Source of the DNA: Takakia lepidozioides
Lineage: Eukaryota > Streptophyta > Takakiopsida > Takakiales > Takakiaceae
Direction: 5' to 3'
Assembly (NCBI GenBank): GCA_030704615.1
Contig: CM060731.1
Span: 63,594,756-63,658,755 of the forward strand
DNA length: 64,000 bases
The translations under genes and the position numbers were made by a program. Shown here piece after piece: positions 10,440 to 20,554 of this stretch (its first letter is position 1; the number at the start of each line of letters is the position of its first letter). Under the pieces are notes generated by a model that saw only the letters and a list, made by a program, of their open reading frames with translations, made no database searches and had not been told where the DNA came from.

Positions 10440-10990
10440 GCGCCGAGTTCCTCGAGGAGCGGTAAAATCTTGGACTTGCTTAGAGCTGGAGAAAATCCAA
10501 AATCCGGCGAATGGTATTTGCCAAGTATTCGGCTCTCCGTTCTTGACTCAAATGATTTACAGGTCCCTCCAACCATCGATAGTGTCCAACACCTTGAACT
10601 TAGGACCACGCAGTGATTTGAGCATTCTGATTCTTGAAACTGCCTTCAAACATGATTTCGTTGCCATCTGGGTCCGAAGCCTCAACCTCCAACAGAATTA
10701 TCAGACTTCGAGTAGGCTCCACTTGCCGTCATATGGGGTCCAGACGAGGAAGTACGCGTCGCATTGGTGGCCCATCGTCTCGAGAGCGTCGGCGTGATGT
10801 TGAAGGTCGTGAGAGTCGGAACGGCTGATCTGGTAGTTGGGTAAGCAACAGCTCTAATGTATCTGGTTCATGTGACTCAATGCTGCCAATACAAGATGCG
10901 AGAGTGCTGGAAGTGTAGCTATATATATTGATGTGTGATGTTCCTTCTTCCTTAGCGTGTATCAGGTACACTGAATGTGGAATCTTCACC
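10440..10990 (-). pseudogene. family A accessory ORF, broken copy
   Basis: Minus-strand homologue of the ORF at 46591-46992. The N-terminal half reads through ESHEPDTLELLLTQLPDQPFR and PPMRRVLPRLDP. It is then stopped by a TGA where the intact copy has CGA, a CpG transition. The equivalent of the start ATG is ATT here. The C-terminal half is still recognisable in sequence. A TATA-like stretch lies upstream at 10920-10928. Confidence 0.7.
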
Positions 10991-11011
10991 TTCAAGCTAA
11001 CTTGGTTGGCA

Positions 11012-11660
11012 TCATCGTTGTGACGTCTTATTGACGTGTAGCTCGGGGCTTAGCTGGATATCGTTGATGAAACTCTTGGACTTTGTCAGATGTATTGGCG
11101 AGGTAGGATGAAGGTTCTCACGTTCGTTCGCTGATGTCGTAGCCTTTCCAATGTACGAAATACTCAAGACGTTTATGCTTGATGCGAGAGTATAGGACTT
11201 CGTTGACTTCATACTCAATTTCCTGATTGATTTCGATTGGTGGAGGTGGTACGGAGACTCTCCTTGGAATATTCGATGGATGATACAACTCCAATAATGA
11301 AACATGAAAGACTGGATGGATGCGCATACTTCGTGGGAGTTCAAGCCGAAAACTGACCGAATTTATTTGTCGAATAATTTTGAATGGGCCCAGGCGTTGA
11401 TAATCCAACTTCCTTGATGGTTGCGAGGTGTGTATGTCCCGTCGAAGAAGCCACACACGATCTCCGACCTTGAACTGGGGTTGGAGTTGGCGACGTTGAT
11501 CTGCATACTCCTTGTATTGTTTTTGAGCTTCTGCGAGGTGGGATGTAAGCTCCTTGTGAATCGTAGCAAGATGAGTAGCAAGGTTTTCTGCAACAGGGCT
11601 TCCAAGAGTCTTCATGTGGAAAGGGTTTGCTCGAGGATGATGACCATAATTGAAGAAAAA
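11012..11660 (-). pseudogene. family A integrase C-terminus and chromodomain
   Basis: Minus-strand frame with the GPY/F-like region (KVGDRVWLLRRDI, RLGPFKIIRQI, VFHVSLLELYHP), a proline-rich hinge, and a chromodomain (IEYEVNEVLYSR, LEYFVHWKGYDISERT). The chromodomain is interrupted where the family TGG becomes TGA. Chromodomains bind methylated histone H3 and target integration to heterochromatin in characterised chromoviruses. Here the aromatic cage residues (Y, W) are visible but the ORF is dead. Confidence 0.85.
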
Positions 11661-11669
11661 TGAAGTTTG

Positions 11670-12233
11670 TTAGGTCGAAGAATGTATAGTGTTGTTGTAG
11701 GCAAACTCAGCCAATGACAGAAGGTCTGTCCAATTATCGTGGTGATAATTTATCGTACAACGAAGATACTGCTCCAAAATCTGGTTTACACGTTCGGTTT
11801 GACCATCAGTCTGTGGATGATTACCTGTTAAGAGGTTGATCTTAGTATCCAATATGTGAAATAATCCCCTCCAAAAATTTGATATGAATTGTGGTCCTCG
11901 ATCAGATACGATGTCATTTGGGAGTCTATGAATGCGGTAGATATTATTGATGAAGAGTCTTGCAGTTTCCTCGCCGGTAACCATCTTATTACATAGAATG
12001 AAATGTATCATCTTCGTAAACGATCTACAATAACAAGGATTGAATCGGTGGTCTTGGAGATTGGAAGGTTCGTTATAAAGTCCATAGACACGGACGACCA
12101 TGGACCCTTGGGAATGGGTAATGGTTGAAGAAGGCCATAAGGTCGATGTCGTGGTCCCTTCGCTCTAGCACACGTGTCGCAAGATTTTATAAATTCTTTC
12201 ACGAGTTTCCACATCTGCGGCCACCAATAGTCC
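11670..12233 (-). pseudogene. family A integrase catalytic core
   Basis: The minus-strand translation in two frames gives the zinc-finger end (CDTCARAKG), MDFITNLPIS (first Asp), DIVSDRGPQFIS (second Asp) and GNHPQTDGQTERVNQ (catalytic Glu), so the D,D35E triad is visible. One frameshift lies at about 12,010-12,020. The fragment breaks off at about 12,233, just before element C begins. Confidence 0.87.
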
Positions 12234-12254
12234 CTGGATATCGGAAGTTACCAT

Positions 12255-13114
12255 GATTGATAACGGCTATGCTACGAGGGACAGACAACGAGGGTCACAA
12301 CGAGACATATCGGGTAGTGATGGACGTACACTACCTGAGCCACGGGCAGAGACGGCTAAGTACGCGGTACTTAGCCAATGACAGGACAAGGGTACATTAC
12401 CACGAGAGCAGTAGTGGGTAGTGTAGTAACCGTGAGTCGTGAACCACGATATCACACGATATCACACGTTAGCATCGGCTTTAACCAATAGAAGGAGTAG
12501 TGGACCGTTTACCACTATGGCTCACGACCACTGCAACGAGCCACTTTTAGCAAACCTTTTAGGTTGCGTAGGCAATTAGGCAAACGGTCATTAACGACCG
12601 CAGACTGTAACGGCTCTTTTGAACATAATATAAAAAGGCTGCACGCAACTTAGAGGGTGTGCAGTATGAGTATCAAGGATCAGTGTGTACTTCTATGATG
12701 ATGTGACGAGCTCTGAAGTAAAGCCATGCTATTCAAAGTATCTCTATGTAGAGTGAATGTGAGATGGAGAGAATATGCATTATGACAGAACGTGAGATGG
12801 TGAGAATGTGTGTCATCTCAGAATAGTACTTGTTTTCTCTTGATTACCATTTGCTTGTATGAACCAAGAGGCTTCAGTCCTTTCGACTAAGATCTTTTAT
12901 GCTAAAGAGACTGTAGATTGGGCTTAATCAATAGGATTAAGTAGCCTGCAGGGATATGGCTTCATCCGACGTTCAAGGTTTAGCTATCCTTAAAACGATT
13001 ACTTCGTAATCGTTTCTGAAAGCATACCGTCGGACAACCTCTGTTGCATGTCTTAGGAAATGGGCAGTAGTGTTAATAGCCTGTTTTGTCTAAGTCATAA
13101 ACCAGCGGTTAACA
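12255..13114 (+). mobile_element. element C 5' LTR
   Basis: Bounded by TG at about 12255 (or 12259) and ...TTAACA at 13114, directly before a primer-binding site. Length about 860 bp, unrelated to the family A LTR. It has a good TATA box (12629-12637). The 3' LTR is not in the window because the element is cut at about 23018, so the exact 5' boundary cannot be verified by LTR comparison. Confidence 0.7.
12629..12637 (+). promoter_or_regulatory. element C TATA box
   Basis: TATAAAAAG within the LTR, about 485 bp upstream of the PBS, followed by GCTGCACGC. The transcription start would be expected near 12655-12665. This fits a U3/R boundary in an 860-bp LTR. Confidence 0.55.
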
Positions 13115-13116
13115 TT

Positions 13117-13135
13117 TGGCGACCATACTGGGGAC
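13117..13135 (+). other. primer-binding site of element C
   Basis: TGGCGACCATACTGGGGAC starts 2 bp after the LTR end and begins with the TGG required to pair with a tRNA 3' CCA. It resembles the tRNA-primed PBS of Tat/Athila-type plant elements. The tRNA identity is an inference. Confidence 0.75.
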
Positions 13136-13711
13136 TAACGGTATGTTGAATTCAAGGGTACTCGAAGAAGGATGGTTACTCAGTGATTTCTTGAAATCAC
13201 GACAGAACGAGTCAACAAAAGCAAAGGAATGGAAAACATTCCTAGAAAAATTTCATGGTTTACCAAGAGCAATACAACAGAAAATCTTTCTTTTAGTCGC
13301 GAAAGAAGATAACAAATGGGGATTGAAGGGAGGAGTGATCAGTATTACACGAGCACCTTGGGAGTGTAGGATTAGAAGTGAAGAGTGGTTGTCTCGTCTA
13401 GCTCTATTGATTACTCTAATCCCAATCAGAAAAGTTTGCTACACTAGTTATATTTTCAGAGAAGGATGTTCAAATTATGAATATTGTCACATAATCATAG
13501 AAGCAGTGGAGTACTGGATAAGACTTATTGCAAGTCAGATACACTGAGAAAGACAGATGGTATTATTGTGCCCATTAAAACTTTGGTGATCAATCAGTAA
13601 AAAAGGAAAATTAAGTTGTAATACGGATTCTGGCAAGATAAGATAAATCTTGGAGAAAGGGTAGAGACCACTATAAATTTTCTTTACTGACATACCAAGA
13701 CTGATTAAAGG

Positions 13712-15330
13712 GTGCCGAAAAGGAATTCTGCATATAATGTGGGAATGAATGAGGAATTCAAAGAAAAAGCTAAGCAAGACAGAGCTGAACAAATAGAGAA
13801 ATATGCTGCAGAAAGGGAAGCTCGGTTAAGAGAAGAGTTCCCAGAATTACAGAACTTGAAAATTATTCAAGGTGAGACATCAAGACAAATTAACAATGAT
13901 AAACCAGAAGATCAGGAAATCAGATCGGTGGGAAGTGGGGACACTACACCAGAAGAAGTTGCCAGTATGTACTTGATGAATGGTTACCACAAGAAAGATC
14001 TGAAGGACCTTCTACAGTAACAAGTCCAAATCAAGGTTTTGCTGAAATATTAGAAGAAAGATTTGAGAACATTCTGAGTGAAGAAGGTGAAAGAAGTGAA
14101 AGCACTTCTCCAGAAAGGATAACCAGAACTGCACTCAAAGCTTTTAAAGATTCATTAAGCTTAGTAGGGACAGCAGCTGGAACACGACTATCATTGGGAC
14201 AAGGACCTCCTAGCTTTGAATCATTGTTTTGAAGACAAACACCAACACCACCACAGCCAGCAGTAGCGGGACCATCCCAGTTTGGACAACCAGTTGCACT
14301 AGCAGCGCCAGTTGCACCAGCTGCACCGATGGCTTTAGCAACAAGCAAAACCAGACCACCATTTCCTTTATATGATGGGAAATCTGATCCAGATATCCAT
14401 CTTAATCAATTTGAAAACATGTGCACCATTTACAATGAAGCAACTGACCAAGAGAAGATCCGACTATTTCCTTGTTCAATGGCCCGGAAAGGCATTGAAT
14501 GGTTGGCAACCTTCCAAGCCAATCACTTTGCGAATTGGGCGGATATGAGAGCCACGTTTCAAGAAAGATATAGATCCAACAAATCCACGTCTGAAATCTT
14601 CACAGGATTACAGAACCTAAGACAGAAAAAGAAAGAATTGGTAGTCGACTACCTGGAGAGAATGAAGACTCTGATCAGGAAATTACCTCAAGCACCAGGG
14701 GATGATTTGCAAAAATCATGGTTCATCAATGGACTTCGTCCTGAATACGTAACCATGGTTACAGTCATGCCTAACAACACTTTGGCTGAAGCAGTAGGGA
14801 CTGCAAAGGAGTTGGAATTGGGATTCCATCAGAGCAGAAGCAAAGATTCCAAGGATCCCTTGGAAGAAGAAGACTCTGATGATGAAGAAAAGCCCAAGCA
14901 AAAGAAGAAAGAAGTGATTGACAAAACCACTTTGGATCAGAAGATAGCAGAGGCTATCAAGAATTTTAAAGATGAAGGGCCACGAAAGACAACATGGTGT
15001 CACAAATGCGGGACTGCAGGACACTTGGCAACGGAATGCCACATGAAAGACAAATATTGTGATATTTGTCATATGAACAATCATAATACCAGCCATTGTA
15101 TTTACAACCAACGGGCCAAGAAGACTGAGTACACACGAGAGGTGGGGGTACACCAAGTCCAAATCCGACGGGGAGGATCGGACGAACCAAGACGATATAA
15201 TATGGGTAATCGTTATCAGAGGCCACGAAATGAATATCCACCAAGGGATAGGGAACATTAACCTAGAAACAGAGAAAACACGAGATGCCACTACTGCAAG
15301 AAAGAGGGACACTGGCGACATGAATGCCAG
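13712..15330 (+). pseudogene. element C gag
   Basis: Starts MPKRNSAYNVG at 13712 with a charged helical N-terminus. A frameshift at about 14015 and a stop near 14232 precede a Pro/Ala linker. The capsid-like retrotransposon gag domain follows (14329-14870: PPFPLYDGKSDPDIHLNQFE, KGIEWLATF, WADMRATFQERY, RLKPEYV-like GLRPEYVTMV). An acidic/Lys-rich linker leads to three CCHC zinc knuckles: WCHKCGTAGHLATEC and YCDICHMNNHNTSHC in the main frame, and RCHYCKKEGHWRHEC after a stop at 15261. Gag would form the particle and bind RNA. Confidence 0.85.
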
Positions 15331-15506
15331 TTGCGAATCAAGCATGAGGCAGAAGTGGGAAATATGGAAGCCGGACCAAGTGTAGCCGTAAGTGTGGTAA
15401 CCCCTGTAGTGGATACCCTTGCGGTAACCTGAACCGAGGCCAAGAAACAGAAACCTCCAAACAAGGAGATTGAAGAAGAACGGAAACAATATCCAGAAAG
15501 TGCAGC

Positions 15507-16295
15507 ATGGCAGGAGGAAAAGAGCTTACACCAAGAAGTAAAGCCATAGCTCAAATGCAAGAGGGAACCCATATACCTTCTGGAGAGCCAACTCCAAATA
15601 AGCAAATCAGACCAACGGTGAAGACCATGAATACAACCACGGAAACAGAATTGGCCGAAGTAATCTGCCAGACCAAGACCCAAATTACCATTGGACAATT
15701 ATTAAAAATTGCTCCACACTGCAAGAAAACTTTATTTCGGGCAATCGAGGCATTGACCCCCACACCAAAACAAAAACCAACATCAGAGGTTTACACAATT
15801 AAACCCACAACTATACGACAAACTCCAGATTACGACGAAGCAATACCCATAATACAAGTACGTATTGGACGGAAGATGGTAATGAATGTACTCATCGATG
15901 GAGGATCCGGAGTGAATATCATGACAGAAAAGATGAAGAAGTCATTAGGATTGGGGCACATGGAACCTGCTCCATTCACGGTACAAATGGCTGATCAACG
16001 AAAAGTGCAGCCATTGGGGATCATCAGACGACTTGCAATGGCAGTAGCAGGACTAGTATACGAAATATCAGTAACCATTCTCAGAATGGAGGATGTGGCA
16101 GAGGGATATTCACTACTACTTGGCCGACCATGGTTAACACAAGCCCAATCACACCACGATTGGGGAAGTCAGACTCTCACAATAAAAAAGGGAGCAGAAC
16201 AAGTCACCATCACAACGAAGCAACGAGGTACCATTCCACGAGAGAAACGACCTTGCATAGTGGAAGAATATTTGGTCCAGTGGACTGTCGGATGA
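15507..16295 (+). pseudogene. element C aspartic protease region
   Basis: Open frame of 262 codons containing a retroelement protease at residues 110-220. The active site is VLIDGGSGVNIM (DGGS form, common in plant non-chromodomain Ty3/gypsy elements), with the C-terminal LLGRPWL motif. A Thr/Lys-rich segment precedes it. It is separated from gag and RT by stops. Confidence 0.8.
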
Positions 16296-16329
16296 AGAAG
16301 AAGCCACAGTATACGCAACACATCCACAG

Positions 16330-18030
16330 TTGGAACCTATTGAACAACTGGTGGTCAAGCATACCACAACAGTAGGATGTCACATGGTGAACACCCAAGG
16401 AGAACCAAATACTTCGAGAACTGAAGATCTAGAGGAAGAAGCGATGGACACACCTCAACACCCGGCCCGTTTCTATCAAGAAAGGGAAGAAGACATTCAA
16501 ATCAGTGAAGTATCGGCCACAATTGCAACCATTGGACAAGAGATTGCAGGATGGACAGTAACGGAAGAAACTCAATTAATTCAAGTGAATCTGGGAACAG
16601 TGGAAGAACCCCAGATAATAGGAGTAAGTGCAGGTCTTGAAGAATCGTTTCTACAAGAAGCCACTGCATGATTCACTGAATACAAGGATGTATTTGCCTG
16701 GAACTACAAGGATTTGAAGGGTATACCTTCCAACATCTGTCAGCACCGAATTGAATTGGAAGTTGACACAAAACCAATTCGTCAGAACCGTTACAGAATG
16801 AACCCCAACTATGCAGCTAAAGTTTGGGAAGAAATCAAGAAGTTACTGGATGCAGGATTCATATACCCAGTAGAGACACCACAATGGTTATCGCCCATTG
16901 TGATAGTACCCAAGAAAAATGAAAACTACGAGTGTGTGTGGACTACGCAAGTTAAACGCAGGAACCAAGAAAGACCCTTTTCCACTACCTTTCACTGAAA
17001 TAGTGTTAGACACAGTGACTGGACATGAAATGTACTCATTCATGGATGGGTTTAGTGGGTACAACCAGGTCTAGATGGCAGAAGAAGACCGAGAAAAGAC
17101 CGCATTCATCACTGAATGAGGAGCATATGCTTACAAAGTCATGTCATTTGGACTTTGCAATGCACCAGCCACATTTCAACGAGCAGTATCTGAGATATTC
17201 AAGAAATATCTCAATGATTTTATGCAGGTATTTTTGGATGATCTCAGTGTCTTTGGACAGAAATCCAAACATTTGGCACAGTTAAAACTTTGCTTACAAG
17301 CCTGCAGAAACAATGGAGTAAGTCTCAACCCGGAAAAATGTACATTCTGTGTGAATTCAGGATTATTATTGGGACACATTGGGTGCCAACAGGGAATTCT
17401 GGTAGATCCAAAGAAAGTGGAGGTTATTTAGAAAATACCACCACCAGAAAATCCCAAGAAACTCGAGAGATTTCTAGGACAGACGAGCTATTACAGACGG
17501 TACATGGACAAATATGCTCACAGAGCGGCACCAGTCTATAGACTGCTGAAGCAAGATGCCGAATATCGATGGTCTCCAGCTTGCCAGGAATCATTTGATT
17601 CACTAAAAAGGGCACTCACAGCAGCACCAATTCTGATAAATCCAAGATGGGATTTAACATTTCATGTACACAGTGATGCATCAAGCATTGCTTTGGGAGC
17701 GGTTCTAGCTCAGAATGTGACAGGCACAATAGATTCACCAATCTATTATGCAAGCAAATTATTGACAGCAGCAGAAAAGAACTATAGCACCATAGAAAGG
17801 GAAGCATTGGCAATGATTTATGCTGTTCAAAAATTTCGGCATTATTTACTTGGCAATCGCTTTAAGTTTATTGTTGATCATCAGGCTCTAGTTCATTTAG
17901 CAAATTGACCACTAGCTAGTGGCAGGGTTGCTCGATGGTTATTACTTCTTCATGAGTATGACTTTGAAGTTGTTCATAAACCAGGGAGATTACATGTTAC
18001 AGTAGAACATGTGTCAAGGATTACTACATG
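16330..18030 (+). pseudogene. element C reverse transcriptase and RNase H
   Basis: A linker (16330-16671) leads into RT. RT motifs: IELEVDTKPIRQNRYRMNP, GFIYPVETPQWLSPIV, SFMDGFSGYNQV, MSFGLCNAPATFQRAV and the catalytic FLDDLSVFG (17237-17262). RNase H follows from about 17650 (HVHSDASSIALGAVLAQ, EREALAMIYAVQKFRHYL, VDHQALVHL). At least four stops interrupt it: a TAG after YNQV (17072), TGA near 17118, TAG at 17428 and TGA at 17906. The FLDD and DGFSGYNQ wording places it near the Tat/Athila side of Ty3/gypsy. Confidence 0.87.
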
Positions 18031-18133
18031 AGAACCAGCCACGGGGGTAGAGGATCAACTCCCCGATGCATTTCTGTTTGCTGTTCAACCAGAAGCACCA
18101 GATGAAGAGACAGATCCTATAAATGCTCTGGGA

Positions 18134-19771
18134 ATGTTTCAAGGAGACTATGACCTTCCAGATGCTCTCAAACTCATGGACGACACGAATGAAGAAGAAG
18201 ATTCATCCGATGAAGATGAACCTCTTGATGAAGGACTTATTATTGAAGAAGAGCCAGATCCAGAAGAAGAAGATAACAATGAAAACGAAGAAACAAACAA
18301 TCAAGAATTGGCCAATATCAGTATTGGAGCTTATACAGTCACCAAAGAAGAATCAGAAGATATTCAGGATCAAGATCAAGATGATTGGCAATGGCCAATC
18401 AAATACTATCTGAACACAGGAAAATTTCCTGAAGATTACACCAAAGACGACAGGAGGAAACTTTCAATGAAAAGCAAGCCATACACATTAATCAAAGGGA
18501 TTCTGTACAAAAGAGGAATTGACTCCATAATGAGAAGATGTGTAAACAAAGACCAAGCCAAAACAGTAATGCAAGAACTACACGAAGGAATTGCAGGTGG
18601 ACACTTCAGTTCGGACCTGACAGCAAAGAAAATATTACTAGCAGGCTATTGGTGGCCTACTATATTTGGAGATACATATGAACACTGTCAATAGTGTGAT
18701 GTCTGCCAGAGGATGGGACCAGTAGAACGAACGGGGAAGGGGACTCTGCATCCAATACTACCAACAGAACCATTTCAGCGCTGGGGGCTAGACTTTGTGG
18801 GACCCATTAAACCTCCAGCAAGGTACACACAAAACCAATACATCCTCACAGCCACTGACTACACTACCAAATGGGTAGAGGCCAAGGCACTAAGAGTCAA
18901 CACTGCCAGATCAACAGCCAAATTCTTATATGAAAACATCATCACACGATTTGGTTGCCCACTGGAATTCGTCAGTGATCAGGGATCACATTTCATAAAT
19001 GATGCCATAAAATGTTTGACGGAGGAGTTCATGATTGTACATCACAAGAGTACTGCTTACTATCCTCAAGAAAACGGTCAGGCCGAATCTACCAACAAAA
19101 TATTATGCACTATCTTAACCAAGATAGTAAATGCCAATCGTACAGATTGGGACACCAAATTGAACACAGCACTATGGGCATTCAAGACATCATACAAGGT
19201 GACCACGAAGCATACACCATTTCAACTGGTGTATGGAGCAGAGGCACTATTACCTATTGAATGTATGATACCCACACTACGAACCGGAACTCATGAACGA
19301 TGGGGTTTAGAAGAATCCTTACGAGTCAGGGAATATGAGTTATTCCATTTGGAAGAAGTTCAAGCAGATGCCGCAGATAATATGGCACGGATTCAGGAAC
19401 AACGAAGGAAAAGAATATCCGAAGGGAAAGAGAAATCTTTCCAGGACGGGGACATTGTATTATGGTTACCAAAAATGAAGGAGATCAAACTGGGCGGAAA
19501 ATTGAAAATGCCATGGATGGGACCATTTCAAATCAAAAGGGTACATGACAATGGAATTGTTGATTTGCAAACCTTGGAACAAGAATTTGTGGGACGAATT
19601 AATATTAACAAGTTAAAAGGCTACCAGGGAATACATGACAAAGCCCTTATACATGATTTATACGCCAATGAGGAAGATCAAACTGAAGATGAGGAGCGCG
19701 AAACCACCAATGCCTACTACATTCATCACGACACGGTGAATCAGCATGTACTAAGACAAGTGGCAACATGA
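18134..19771 (+). pseudogene. element C integrase
   Basis: A very acidic linker (18134-18380) is followed by the HHCC finger (H-x-GIAGGH ... HCQ-stop-CDVC). One TAG (18692) falls inside it, between the His pair and the second Cys pair. The catalytic core (18713-19771) is intact: [16 protein letters not shown] and [14 protein letters not shown] give D, D and E. A C-terminal GPY/F-like module follows ([19 protein letters not shown]). No chromodomain is present. Confidence 0.88.
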
Positions 19772-20554
19772 ATTCAAGGCACCACGACGGCTAGACCACC
19801 ATTTATGTGGAGGACAGCATTACCACCCCGTATACCGTATGGTGAACCGTGGCCAGCACAGATGCCCTACTGAATAGTGAACGAATACGAAACGGCCAAC
19901 GAGTCACTGCTTGTGTTAAACTCCGAGATGTACGCTCCAGATCATCCCACCGACAGTGGTAATCATACACCACTACCCTTCGATCATAACATAGAGGCAG
20001 AATGACGGCGCAATCCAATGGATTGCCAAAGGACGGCGGATGATAAGGGCAAAACCATTAAACCAAGCTGCAAGTACTGCGCCCACGCCGCCCATCTAAA
20101 AACGGACCACATACCAAAGTGGATGAACACAGCTCAGAGGGATGAACATAAACTGACCGAAACTGGACAATCATCAACGACCATCAGTTCTAAACAAAAC
20201 AAATCACGAAGAAAAAATCAACGGAAGAAAATCAAGCACAAAAGGGATGAAGTTTTCTCAAAACCGTTACCTGAGGCTAAATGCTTCTTGGTAAGCCTGG
20301 GCCCAGCAATTAAAGCTAACTACGCTTTAAACCTAGGCAACCAGCAGGACAGAATTACCTCCACGAGAACCTCGAGAGAAGTTAGAGGAGAAACCTACAG
20401 AGAGGAACCCCTACTTAAACCCAGGAGCGAACTCCTCACCTTCTCTTCCGCAAACTGGAAATTGTTGTATACACAACTTCCAGTGTGCTTCATACTCCTT
20501 GTGATACAGGAATTGGTGCTCCAATTCCTTACAGCAACCGAGAGACTAAGAGAA
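19772..20554 (+). other. element C spacer between integrase and extra ORF
   Basis: The frame used by the extra ORF is already open from 20018, but this part looks non-conserved: Lys/Arg-rich, then a hydrophobic run at about 20460-20535. Whether the hydrophobic run is a translated membrane segment or untranslated leader cannot be decided. I favour the ATG at 20555 as the start. Confidence 0.4.

Noticed and set aside
14716-15489. 257-codon minus-strand frame
   Set aside because: Antisense shadow of the element C gag; no domain and no independent support.
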